Assembly: GCA_021846565.1 (NCBI GenBank)
Contig: JAJZWS010000005.1
Location: 22,927-86,926, forward strand
DNA length: 64,000 bases
From: Bacillota bacterium
GTDB taxonomy: Bacteria > Bacillota > Sulfobacillia > Sulfobacillales > JAIMBI01
Direction of reading: 5' to 3'
The position numbers and the translations under genes are program-made. Position 1 is the stretch's first letter, and each line of letters starts with the position of its first letter. The notes beneath the pieces are model-generated. The model was not told the origin of the DNA, did no database searches, and was given only the letters and a program-made list of their open reading frames with translations. Shown here one piece after another: positions 28,072 to 37,436 of the stretch.

Positions 28072-28686
28072 ATGAAAAACCCTTGGGACAACCGCGAGCG
28101 CCTGGAATGGCTGCTGGCACCCCGGCGCCAAACCTGGTTTCCGCGTGCGCCGATTGTGTTGGCGCTGGAGTTGGGCGAAGGGGCGGCCGTGGCGGATGTG
28201 GGGGCCGGCAGCGGATATCTGGTGGAGGAGCTGGCCGTGGCGGTGGGCTTAGCCGGACGGGTGTGGGCCGTGGATCCCAGCCCCCAGGCCCGAGCCCTCC
28301 TGACCGAGCGGTTTCAGGACGAGGCCCATCGCCAGGTGGTGGTGCGCGACGGCACAGCGGCTGCCACGGGGCTCGTGGACCGGTCGGCCGACGGCATGGT
28401 CTGGCTGGCCATTTATCATGAGCTGCTGCACGCGACACCCGACGGCGAGGAACTGCATCGGAGCTTTGCGGAGGCGCGGCGCGTCTTGAAACCGGGCGGT
28501 CGGCTGGTCATTGGCGACTGGCGGCCGGTGCCCACCGAGGTGGGCCCGCCGACCCGGGAGCGCGTGGATCCGGAGAGGGCGGGGCAGGCGCTGACGGCGG
28601 CCGGGTTCACCGTGGCGTCCTCCACCAACCTGAGTGAGGCGGTGTGGCTGCTAACGGTCACGACCCCGGACGACGAGCCACAGTGA
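28072..28686 (+). CDS. class I SAM-dependent methyltransferase
   Basis: VADVGAGSGYLVEELA, RRVLKPGGRLVIGDW. Confidence 0.85.
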   Translation: MKNPWDNRERLEWLLAPRRQTWFPRAPIVLALELGEGAAVADVGAGSGYLVEELAVAVGLAGRVWAVDPSPQARALLTERFQDEAHRQVVVRDGTAAATGLVDRSADGMVWLAIYHELLHATPDGEELHRSFAEARRVLKPGGRLVIGDWRPVPTEVGPPTRERVDPERAGQALTAAGFTVASSTNLSEAVWLLTVTTPDDEPQ

Positions 28687-29084
28687 CGGACGGGGGCGTG
28701 GGTCGCGTCTGGGGCGTCGGCGTGGATGCTGTGGACGTGGCGCGCTTTCAGGCCGCGGCGGAACGTCGGCCCCGTCTGGTGACGCACCTGTTCGACGACG
28801 ACGAGGTTCAATACGCGGGGGATGGGAGAAACCGGTGGGAGCGCCTGGCGGCGCGCTTTGCCGCCAAAGAGGCCATCGTCAAGGCCGCTGGGGGATTTCG
28901 GGGGTCCGCGTGGCGCCAGATCGTGGTGGGGGGCCGCCTGAATCAGCCGCCCCCGGTGGCGGTCGGCGGTCCTTTGGGCGAGTGGATCGAGGCCCACCAC
29001 CTCGTGGTCTTGGTGTCCCTGACCCATGAGCGCGCCGTCGCCATTGCGGTGGCGGTGTTGCAGACCGCGACAGGGGAGCCGTAG
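28683..29084 (+). CDS. acpS: holo-[acyl-carrier-protein] synthase
   Basis: GVGVDAVDVARF, RLAARFAAKEAIVKA, VSLTHERAVAIA. Confidence 0.88.
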   Translation: MTDGGVGRVWGVGVDAVDVARFQAAAERRPRLVTHLFDDDEVQYAGDGRNRWERLAARFAAKEAIVKAAGGFRGSAWRQIVVGGRLNQPPPVAVGGPLGEWIEAHHLVVLVSLTHERAVAIAVAVLQTATGEP

Positions 29085-29085
29085 C

Positions 29086-30567
29086 ATGCACGTACCGGTG
29101 TGGACCGCTGAAGAAGCACGGGCGGCGGATGCGGCCGCCGCCGCACTTGGGATCGACGGAGCCTGGCTGATGGAGGCCGCCGGCGCTTGCGTGGCGCGCC
29201 GCGTGCGAGCGTGGAGGGCCACCCGTCCCCTGATTCTCGTGGGACCCGGCCAGAATGGCGGCGATGGTCTGGTCGCGGCGCGCCGTCTGGCGCTGGCTGG
29301 GGTGGCGACTCGCGTCTTCATGCCGGCGACCCCGCGGTTTGCCGGGGCCGCCGCGGTCGTGGCCAGCGCTTGGGCCGCCGGGGCGCGGCGCGTGGCGGAC
29401 GACGACCTCGCGGATGCGCTGGCCGCGTCAGACCTGGTGGTGGACGCTGTGCTGGGCACCGGGCAGAATCGGGCGCTGGGACCACCCTGGTCCCCCCTGT
29501 GGCCTCATTTAGCCGCCGCGCGGGTCTTGGCTGTGGACCTGCCCACCGGGGTCGAGGCGGATACGGGCCGGTGCTGGACCGACGGGCCGGTCATGGTGGA
29601 AACCATGGCGGTCGGCGCGCTGAAGCCCGCGCATCTGCTGGAGCCGGCGGCGTCACGGGTGGGACGCTTGACGGTGGCCGACATCGGGTTGCCAATGCAG
29701 CTCGGCGCGCGCTTTCGACTGGACTGGCCGGAGGATCGGCCTCGGGAGCGGGAGGCGGGGGCAGATAAATATGCCCGAGGCACCCTGGTGGTGGTGGGGG
29801 GCTCCGCCCAGTACACTGGCGCCCCCGGCCTGGCGGCCGCCGGGGGGATGCGGGCCGGCATGGGGTATGTGGAAATTTGGTGCGCTGCGGCTGGGGCGGA
29901 GCGCATTCGCTTTCTTCCCGCCGTGGTGCGGGTGCTGCCGGAGCACGAGGGGGCACTGACGCTGGACGAGGCCGCGGCGCGTGCCCTGGGGCGCGCGCGG
30001 GCGGTCGTGCTGGGCCCCGGAGGTACCGTCGCGGTGTCATTGGTGGAGGCGGTGCGGGCCACCGGTCTGCCGGCGGTGGTGGACGCGGGCGCGGTCGCGG
30101 CGTACGTCGCGGCCGGGCGGCCCCCTTGGCCCAGCGCGGTGTTCACCCCGCACGCGGCCGAAGCGGCCCGCCTGCTGGATCGCGAGCCCGCTTGGGTAGC
30201 GGGCCATCGGGAGGCGGCGATGCGGGAGATGGGGGATGTCACCGGCGGCGTGGTGCTGTTGAAGGGGCGTCGTACGCTCGTGGGTCGCGGAGACGGTCCC
30301 GTGTTTGTCAACTGGCCCGGGGGTCCGGAGTTGGCTACCGCCGGGACGGGGGACGTGTTGGCGGGCGTCATCGGGGGACTGTTGGCGCGAGGCCTGGATT
30401 CCCTGGCGGCAGCGCGCCTCGGGGCGTGGTGGCACGGTCTGGCGGGGGAGCGGATGCGGTGGACGCACGGGCCGTCCGGGGGCTCGGCCGCGGATCTGCT
30501 GGATGCCTTGGCGGCCGTGCGCCCCGAGGCCGGTGCCCCCGCCGACTGGCCGGAGTGGCTGTGGTGA
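29086..30567 (+). CDS. nnr: bifunctional NAD(P)H-hydrate epimerase/dehydratase
   Basis: GPGQNGGDGLVAARRL; KYARGTLVVVGGSAQYTGAPGLAA; GGPELATAGTGDVLAGVIGGLLA. Confidence 0.92.
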   Translation: MHVPVWTAEEARAADAAAAALGIDGAWLMEAAGACVARRVRAWRATRPLILVGPGQNGGDGLVAARRLALAGVATRVFMPATPRFAGAAAVVASAWAAGARRVADDDLADALAASDLVVDAVLGTGQNRALGPPWSPLWPHLAAARVLAVDLPTGVEADTGRCWTDGPVMVETMAVGALKPAHLLEPAASRVGRLTVADIGLPMQLGARFRLDWPEDRPREREAGADKYARGTLVVVGGSAQYTGAPGLAAAGGMRAGMGYVEIWCAAAGAERIRFLPAVVRVLPEHEGALTLDEAAARALGRARAVVLGPGGTVAVSLVEAVRATGLPAVVDAGAVAAYVAAGRPPWPSAVFTPHAAEAARLLDREPAWVAGHREAAMREMGDVTGGVVLLKGRRTLVGRGDGPVFVNWPGGPELATAGTGDVLAGVIGGLLARGLDSLAAARLGAWWHGLAGERMRWTHGPSGGSAADLLDALAAVRPEAGAPADWPEWLW

Positions 30568-31724
30568 CCGGGCCCCTGCGGGCGACGCGCGCCCTGGTGC
30601 GGCTCGCCGCCATCCGGGCCAACGTGCAGGCGGTGCGCCGCGCGCTGGCACCCGCGACACGCCTTTGGGCCGTGGTCAAAGCCAACGCGTACGGACATGG
30701 GGCTGTGCCGGTGGCGACGACGGCGCTGGCGGCGGGTGCCGACGCCTTGGCCGTGGCGCTGCCGGAAGAAGGCTGGGAGCTTCGCCGAGCCGGCATCGCG
30801 AGCCGCATCCTGGTTTTGGGACCCATTCTGCCCGAGCAGGCGGTGTCCGTGGTGAGTGCGGACCTGGACGCCATCGTGTTCAGCCCAGCGGTGATCGAGG
30901 CGCTGGCGCGGGGCGCGGTAGACCTGGGCCGCCCGGCGCGGGTCCACCTGAAGGTGGACACCGGCATGGGGCGGGTGGGCGCACGACCCAACGAGGCGGC
31001 GGCCCTGGCCGAGCGCATTGTGGCCGAGCCATCGCTTCGGTGGGCCGGCCTCATGACCCACCTAGCGGATGCCGACCACGAAGATCCGGAGTGGACCCGC
31101 GGCCAGTACCGTCAGTTGGTGCGGGTGGTAGAGGATCTGCGCCGGCGGGGGTGGTCGCCGCCGGTGCATGCGGCCAATTCGGCCGGGGCGCTGCGGTTCC
31201 CCGGCCTGCAGGCCGACGGGGTGCGGGTGGGGCTGGCGCTCTATGGCGCGGCGCCGTGGGCGGGATGCTCGCCGCTGGAGCCCGCGCTCACGCTGGAGTC
31301 GGTGGTGACCATGGTGAAGCGGGTGCCCACTGGCTTTCGCGTCGGGTACGGGCACACCTATGAAACCCCCGGGCCGCTCACCATCGCCACGGTGGCCGCC
31401 GGGTACGCCGACGGCGTGCGGCGGGGCTTGTCGAATCGCGGGGCCGCCATCGTGGGGGGGCGTCGGGTCCCCATCGTGGGGCGGGTGTCCATGGATCAGC
31501 TGACGCTCGGCGTCCCGCCCGACGTGCCCGTGCACGTCGGCGACCCGGTGGTGTTGCTGGGCCGCGCGGGAGCCCTGGAGCTGTCGGCCCAGGACTGGGC
31601 CGGGTGGCTGGACACCATTCCCTATGAAGTGTTCTGTGGCATCGCGGCTCGGGTGCCGCGGCTGTACGCGCCCGGCAGTGACGCGTCGGGGCGGCCCACC
31701 GGGTTTTCGAGCTGGCCGACGTGA
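30564..31724 (+). CDS. alr: alanine racemase
   Basis: LWAVVKANAYGHGAVPVA, HLKVDTGMGRVG, GRVSMDQLTLGV. Confidence 0.93.
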   Translation: MTGPLRATRALVRLAAIRANVQAVRRALAPATRLWAVVKANAYGHGAVPVATTALAAGADALAVALPEEGWELRRAGIASRILVLGPILPEQAVSVVSADLDAIVFSPAVIEALARGAVDLGRPARVHLKVDTGMGRVGARPNEAAALAERIVAEPSLRWAGLMTHLADADHEDPEWTRGQYRQLVRVVEDLRRRGWSPPVHAANSAGALRFPGLQADGVRVGLALYGAAPWAGCSPLEPALTLESVVTMVKRVPTGFRVGYGHTYETPGPLTIATVAAGYADGVRRGLSNRGAAIVGGRRVPIVGRVSMDQLTLGVPPDVPVHVGDPVVLLGRAGALELSAQDWAGWLDTIPYEVFCGIAARVPRLYAPGSDASGRPTGFSSWPT

Positions 31725-31751
31725 TGGGAATGGACCGATGGATCGGCCCGG

Positions 31752-31780
31752 CTGACGGCTGCGCGCCGGAAGCCTATAAT
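31752..31780 (+). promoter_or_regulatory. sigma-A-like promoter for mazEF
   Basis: CTGACG-N17-TATAAT. Confidence 0.5.
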
Positions 31781-31864
31781 GGGCGGCGTCGAGAAATGTT
31801 CCATCGGGTTGGTGACCGAGCGAGCCGAGCCGAGCGACGATCGAAGTGGAAGAGGTGCATCCCC

Positions 31865-32146
31865 GTGGAACACGAGCATCGAGGGGACGTGGCCCGGTTG
31901 GTGGTGCGCATGCCGCGAGAACTGGTCGAAGCCTTGGATGACTTGGGGCGGGAGCAGCACCGCGGGCGCGCCGATTTGATTCGTGAAAGTGTGGCCCGCT
32001 ACGTGGACCAGCGGGCGCGCGAGCGGCTCCGCGATGAACTCATCGCCGGGTACCGCGAGTGGGGCGAGATGTACTGCCATTTGCGTGAGGAACAGTGGGA
32101 GCCGGAGGCATGCGAAGTGGACGCAGCGAGTCCCAACGACCAGTAG
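31865..32146 (+). CDS. ribbon-helix-helix antitoxin (MazE/EndoAI-type)
   Basis: RLVVRMPRELVEALDDLGREQHRGRADLIRESVARYV; located alr-antitoxin-mazF as in Bacilli. Confidence 0.8.
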   Translation: MEHEHRGDVARLVVRMPRELVEALDDLGREQHRGRADLIRESVARYVDQRARERLRDELIAGYREWGEMYCHLREEQWEPEACEVDAASPNDQ

Positions 32147-32499
32147 GCGGGCAGGTCCGCCGGGGGGACATTTTCTTTGCGGACTTGTCGCCGGTGGTGG
32201 GGTCGGAGCAGGGAGGGGTCCGTCCGGTGCTGGTGTTGCAGAACGACATCGGCAATCGGTACAGCCCCACGGTGATCGTGGCGGCCATCACGTCGCAGCA
32301 CAGCAAGGGCCGCCTGCCGATTCATGTCACGGTGGCCCGCGAAGACTCGCCGCTGGGGCGCGAGTGCCTCATCCTGTTGGAGCAGGTGCGCACCCTCGAC
32401 AAGCGTCGGCTGAAAGACCGTGTCGGTCAGCTGGCCCCGCATATCATGGATCGGGTGGACCGCGCTCTCTCAATTTCGCTGGGGCTGTTGGACCTTTAG
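32110..32499 (+). CDS. mazF: endoribonuclease toxin MazF/EndoA
   Basis: VRRGDIFFADLSPVVGSEQGGVRPVLVLQNDIGNRYSPTVIVAAIT. Confidence 0.92.
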   Translation: MRSGRSESQRPVGGQVRRGDIFFADLSPVVGSEQGGVRPVLVLQNDIGNRYSPTVIVAAITSQHSKGRLPIHVTVAREDSPLGRECLILLEQVRTLDKRRLKDRVGQLAPHIMDRVDRALSISLGLLDL

Positions 32500-32586
32500 C
32501 GCCCGGTGGGGCCCGGCAGGTGCGGTTGGGGCGATGGAGTGTGTGCGAGTGAGGCAAGAGTGAGACAGAGGGGAAGCGCAAGCGGG

Positions 32587-33333
32587 ATGAAACCGGTGGT
32601 GGGAATTACGACACGGCACGCGGCAGGCGGCGCGTTGCCGTCTGATGGGGTGGCGGTGACGTACATCGAGGCGCTGGCGCAAAGCGGCGCCGCCGTGGTG
32701 CTGTTGCCAAACGTGCCGAATCCTGATGTCGTGAGGGTGCTGGACGGCCTGCTGCTGACCGGCGGGGGCGACTTCGCCCCCACGTTGTTCGGCGCGGCAG
32801 ACGAAGGCACGGACTGGGCGGGGTACTCGCCGGAGCGGGACGCCGCCGAAATTCTGTACCTGCGGGCGCTGCCGCCCGATGTGCCCGTGCTGGGCATCTG
32901 CCGCGGCCTGCAGGCCCTAGCCGTCGCGTTTGGCGGCTCGCTGGTGCAGGACATTCCTCGATCGCAGCCGGAGGCTTTGAACCACACCCAAGCGGAGCCT
33001 CGCGAGGCCACCACGCACACGGTGCGGTTGGACTCTACGTCCCGGCTGGCCCACATCGTGGGGCCAGGCCCGCTGGCCGTAAATTCCTTCCACCATCAGG
33101 CGGTCGACCGCATCCCCGCCGGCTTTCGGGCGGTCGCCCAAGCCCCCGACGGCCTGATTGAGGCCATCGAGGGGATGGAGATCGAGGGAGCGGGCGGGCG
33201 GTTCGCCATCGGCGTGCAGTGGCACCCAGAGACGCTGATGGGGCGGCAGGCGCATGCCGACCGCCTGTTTTCAGCGTTTGTGGCTGCCTGCGCGGCGCGC
33301 TCGTCGCTGGCGGGAGCCCGGTTCGTTGGCTGA
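32587..33333 (+). CDS. gamma-glutamyl-gamma-aminobutyrate hydrolase family (class I glutamine amidotransferase-like)
   Basis: LLTGGGDFAPTLFG, VLGICRGLQALAVAFGGSLVQDI, GVQWHPE. Confidence 0.88.
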   Translation: MKPVVGITTRHAAGGALPSDGVAVTYIEALAQSGAAVVLLPNVPNPDVVRVLDGLLLTGGGDFAPTLFGAADEGTDWAGYSPERDAAEILYLRALPPDVPVLGICRGLQALAVAFGGSLVQDIPRSQPEALNHTQAEPREATTHTVRLDSTSRLAHIVGPGPLAVNSFHHQAVDRIPAGFRAVAQAPDGLIEAIEGMEIEGAGGRFAIGVQWHPETLMGRQAHADRLFSAFVAACAARSSLAGARFVG

Positions 33334-34342
33334 GGGTGTCGTGGAGATTCGGCGCGGAGGGCGGGTGGAAAGCGTCGTCCGCGCGGATGGGGTGGTGGTG
33401 GACAGTGCCGGCCGCGTGGTGGCGGGGTTCGGCCATCCTCACCGCGAAACATACTGGCGCTCAAGCGCCAAGCCGTTCCAAGCCGTGCCCGTGGTGCTGT
33501 CGGGGGCGGCGGCGCAGTTTCAGATGGACGCCCGGGACGTGGCCATGGTGGCGGCCTCTCACAGTGGCGAGCCCCGGCACACGACGCGCGTGGAGCGCCT
33601 GCTGCAGCGGGCCGGGCTGACCGCGGCGGATCTCGCGTGCGGCGTGCACTGGCCCAAGCATGCGGCTACGGCCCACGCGATGCGGCGCGCCGGTCTCAAA
33701 CCCTCGCCTCTGCATCACAACTGCTCGGGGAAGCACGCGGGTATGCTGCTCACGGCCGCCGCGCGCGGGGTGGCCACGGCCGGGTACCTCGAACCGGACC
33801 ATCCCGTGCAGCAGACCATCCGCGACGTCGTGGCCCACTTTACGGGCATAGCCGCCCCCCGCCTGGCCACAGGGGTGGACGGGTGCGGCGTGCCGACCTT
33901 TTATCTGCCCCTGTCGCGGATGGCCTGGGCCTATGCCCGCCTGTACGACGGGCGGGGGCTGCCCGACGACGAGGCGGCCGCGGGCCAGCTGGTGGCGGAG
34001 GCGATGCGGACCCACCCGGAGCTGGTGTCGGGCGAGGGACGCCTGGAAACGCGGCTGGCCGAGGCGACGGAGGGCCGCATCCTGTCCAAGGGCGGTGCCG
34101 AGGGCGTGTACTGCGGGGCGCTGCCGGAACGCGGCTGGGGTGTGGCCATCAAGATCGACGACGGGGGGACGCGCGCCCGCGGCTCGCTGGTGGCGGCGGT
34201 GCTGAGCCTCTTGCCGGTGCTGGCCGAGGAGACGCGGACGCGGCTGGCGACCCTGGCGGTGGAGCCCATCCACAACGACGCCGGCCGACCGGTCGGTGAG
34301 ATGATGCCGATAGTCGAATTGCAATGGGGGCAGGTGAGGTGA
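33326..34342 (+). CDS. asparaginase (AnsA/Rhizobium type II-like)
   Basis: YWRSSAKPFQAVPVVLSGAA, AASHSGEPRHT, HHNCSGKHAGML, VDGCGVPTFYLPL. Confidence 0.85.
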   Translation: MAEGVVEIRRGGRVESVVRADGVVVDSAGRVVAGFGHPHRETYWRSSAKPFQAVPVVLSGAAAQFQMDARDVAMVAASHSGEPRHTTRVERLLQRAGLTAADLACGVHWPKHAATAHAMRRAGLKPSPLHHNCSGKHAGMLLTAAARGVATAGYLEPDHPVQQTIRDVVAHFTGIAAPRLATGVDGCGVPTFYLPLSRMAWAYARLYDGRGLPDDEAAAGQLVAEAMRTHPELVSGEGRLETRLAEATEGRILSKGGAEGVYCGALPERGWGVAIKIDDGGTRARGSLVAAVLSLLPVLAEETRTRLATLAVEPIHNDAGRPVGEMMPIVELQWGQVR

Positions 34343-35505
34343 CAGAGACGACACCGTTTGCGGTGACGAATGTGAGGCTGTTGGACGGCGGAGATCTCGG
34401 ATATGTGGAGCGGGGAGGGTTCCTGGTCAATGCCGACGGCCGCATCGCGGCCATCGACGCCAACTACACCCCGGCTCCCGGCGTGAGGGTGGTGGATGGT
34501 CAGGGCTTGTGGTGCCTGCCGGGCTTTGTGGATGCCCACAGCCACATTGGCTTGTCGACGAAGGGCGAGTCCGGCGACTCGGCGGACGGCAACGAGGCCA
34601 CCGAGGCGGTGACGGCCGATGTGCGGGCACTGGATGGATTGAACCCGCGCGATCCGGCCATCCCGGAGACGCTGGCCGCGGGCGTGACCACCGCGTACGT
34701 GACCATGGGCTCCGCCAACGTGATTGGCGGGATTGGCTGCACCGTGCATCTCGCAGGACGTACGGTCGAAGAGATGGTCATGGTCCCGGCCGGGGGCATG
34801 AAGGCGGCCATGGGGGAGAACCCGCGCCGCGTGCACGGGGCCAACGCCAAGCGCCGCCCCGCGAGCCGCCCCGGGGTGGCCGCGGTGCTGCGCGAATGGC
34901 TGGAGCGGGCCCGTCGCTATGCCAACCAGCCCCCTTTGGGGGCGCGGGACTACAACCCGAAGCTGGAGGCGCTGGCCATGGTGGTGCGGGGGGATGTGCC
35001 CCTCCGCGTGCACTGTCACCGCGCCGATGATATCGCCACGGCGCATCGCATCGCCAGTGAGTTTGGGCTCAAGTGGGTTATGGACCACGCCACCGAGTCA
35101 CACTTTATTTTGGACGACGTGGTGGGTTGGGGCGTACCCGCCGTGGTGGGACCCTCGTTTGGGGCGGCCAACAAGGCCGAGACGCGCCACAAAAGCTTTG
35201 CCACGCCCGGCATCCTGGCTCGGGCGGGCGTGGCCACGGCCATCTGCTCCGACCATCCCGTGATTCCCTCGCAGTACCTGGCCATCTACGCAGGACTGGC
35301 GGTGCGGGCGGGCATGCCCGAGTCGCTGGCGCTGGCGGCCATCACCAGCGTGCCTGCCGACATCGTGGGGGTGGGGGACCGCGTCGGCAGCCTCCGTGTG
35401 GGACTCGAAGCGGACTTCTCGCTGTTTACCGACAACCCCATGTCCCATGTGCAGGCCACCACGCGGGCGGTGTACATCGGGGGACAGCAGGTGAGCGGTA
35501 CGTAG
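34339..35505 (+). CDS. amidohydrolase family protein
   Basis: PGFVDAHSHIGLST, LRVHCHRADDIATAHRIA, ATAICSDHPVIPSQYL. Confidence 0.88.
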   Translation: MTETTPFAVTNVRLLDGGDLGYVERGGFLVNADGRIAAIDANYTPAPGVRVVDGQGLWCLPGFVDAHSHIGLSTKGESGDSADGNEATEAVTADVRALDGLNPRDPAIPETLAAGVTTAYVTMGSANVIGGIGCTVHLAGRTVEEMVMVPAGGMKAAMGENPRRVHGANAKRRPASRPGVAAVLREWLERARRYANQPPLGARDYNPKLEALAMVVRGDVPLRVHCHRADDIATAHRIASEFGLKWVMDHATESHFILDDVVGWGVPAVVGPSFGAANKAETRHKSFATPGILARAGVATAICSDHPVIPSQYLAIYAGLAVRAGMPESLALAAITSVPADIVGVGDRVGSLRVGLEADFSLFTDNPMSHVQATTRAVYIGGQQVSGT

Positions 35506-35596
35506 CGGACCCGGGAGGGCGTAGACTCTTGTCCGGGTTGGCTCTACACTGAGAAAAATCGGTGGAAGCACGTGCCAAACCAAGGAGCGAAGCAGC

Positions 35597-36178
35597 ATGC
35601 CCGACGGAGTGGGACAAGTCCCAGCCGACTCGCTGGACGATGTCGCCCAGGAGGTGCGTCGCTGTGTGGCGTGCACCCTCTCTCAAGGCCGAACGCAGGC
35701 GGTCCCGGGCGAGGGCCCGGTCCATGCGCGCCTCATGGTCGTGGGCGAAGGGCCGGGCCAGCAGGAGGATGAGGCCGGCCGGCCGTTCGTGGGCCGGGCC
35801 GGCCAGCTGCTGACCGACATGCTGCGGGCCATTCACCTCGAGCGTCCCGAGGTGTTCATCGCCAACGTGGTGAAGTGCCGCCCCCCAGACAACCGCACCC
35901 CGACCCCGGCCGAGGCCGAGGCGTGTGCGCCGTTTCTGGCCCGTCAAATCGCGCTTGTGAATCCCGAGGTGATTCTGGTGCTGGGACGCACCGCAGCCGA
36001 AGCCCTGATGGGCCCGGGCGTGCGCATCACCGCCGTGCGCGGCGTGTGGACCACCCTCGGCACCCGAGCCCTCATGCCGACGTACCATCCGGCGTATCTC
36101 TTGCGCGACCCCAGAAAAAAGAAAGAAGCCTGGGAAGACTTGCAGCGCGTGGCGGAGCGGTTGGGCATTCCGGTTTAG
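35597..36178 (+). CDS. udg: type-4 uracil-DNA glycosylase (4Fe-4S)
   Basis: VVGEGPGQQEDEAGRPFVGRAGQLL, VFIANVVKCRPPDNRTPTPAEAEAC, PTYHPAYLLRDP. Confidence 0.92.
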   Translation: MPDGVGQVPADSLDDVAQEVRRCVACTLSQGRTQAVPGEGPVHARLMVVGEGPGQQEDEAGRPFVGRAGQLLTDMLRAIHLERPEVFIANVVKCRPPDNRTPTPAEAEACAPFLARQIALVNPEVILVLGRTAAEALMGPGVRITAVRGVWTTLGTRALMPTYHPAYLLRDPRKKKEAWEDLQRVAERLGIPV

Positions 36179-36504
36179 CCACGGTCCCGCTTGGCCCGTC
36201 CGGCAGAGGCCCCATCGCGGTTTGTCCGCGCGGGTCTTTCGGCCACGGGTCGTATCCAAGGCGCCAAGGCGGCGGCCCCTTGGACCATTGCGATTCGCAA
36301 CGAATTGCGAGGAACTCACGGCGTGCGGCGGAGCGACTGGACGCCCCGCTTGGAGCGGGCTCAAACACGCCCACGAGTTCTCTACGCTACAAACCGCCGG
36401 GACCGTAGCTCTATCCCCCGGGGCGTCCCAGAAAGGCTCGGCCGTCAGCGCGCCCTTGTCTTGTAGTACCGAATGTTCTACGTTCCACCCTGCGGAGGAC
36501 GGCG

Positions 36505-36763
36505 GTGGAACAGCAAGTCCCAGGATGGGAGCTCAACCAGCACACGAGTGCTGTGTTGGACCGGGTAGAGAAGGGCGTGGCGGTTGCGATTACCCGCGAC
36601 GGGCGACCGGTCGCACGCCGGTGCCCCTCTCTGAGCGGCTGGAGCCGGGTTTGCCTGCCCTGATCGCGATCGGTAGGGCTGTTGCGCCCACGGCTTTCGG
36701 GCCGTTGCCAGTGTCTCGGCCCGCGGGGACGCCGGAGGTCGATGTTGCGCTCTGCTCGTAAGG
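36505..36763 (+). pseudogene. Phd/VapB-type antitoxin with 1-nt frameshift
   Basis: VEQQVPGWELNQHTSAVLDRVEKGVAVAITRDGRPVAR then, in +1 frame, VPLSERLEPG... Confidence 0.65.
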
Positions 36764-36783
36764 GACCGCGAGCGGGAACGCTG

Positions 36784-37108
36784 GTGATTTACCTCGATTC
36801 GTCGGCCATTGTGAAGCGTCAGTCGGACAGCCTTCGAGCATGGGGCGAGGAACACCATACAGCCACGCTGACGCCGTGTTTGGTGGAGATCGAAGTTGTG
36901 CGTGCGCTCAGGCGATACGGGGCCCTGGCCGGCGCCGCTGGGCCTGCGGTGATGGCCCACCTGCTTCGCTTGGACATCGACGCCACGACATGGTCGGCTT
37001 GAGGACGTTGGATGCCATCCATCTGGCGACGGCTGAAGTGTGCTGCATGCGGACAGGTATGGCTTGGAGTCGTTTGTGGTCGAGCGGCGGCCGCGGCGGG
37101 TGGTTTGA
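36784..37108 (+). pseudogene. VapC/PIN-domain toxin remnant
   Basis: VIYLDSSAIVK...PCLVEIEVVRALRRYG in one frame; GLRTLDAIHLATAEV in another; YGLESFVVERR in a third. Confidence 0.65.
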
Positions 37109-37436
37109 CGACGGTATGCCCTGGCCTTGGGGACTCGAGATCCGACTGACAATTCATTCCCCCAAGGCCCGGACAGGGGCTGACGGCGCGGGGCCTCCCG
37201 ATGCACCGGAGACAAGTTTCGGACAGCAACGACCGGCCCAGTTGGCTGCAAGCCCGTGGTGATTTGGGTGGCGCCACCGAGAATGCTTTCGCACACGAAT
37301 CAGGGCCGCGCGGCGAAGTCGGCCCCCAGGAGCCGCCACCGAATCCTCCGTCAACGGGGACTTGGTCGACAGGGGCTGTGGGTGTTCAGTGCGGACTCAT
37401 CCCCTTGGGCGCGACCCCTCCCGCGTGCGGGGTCTG

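Noticed and set aside
29505-31061. 518-aa minus-strand ORF
   Set aside because: Antisense to nnr/alr, low-complexity Ala/Ser/Pro/Arg composition.
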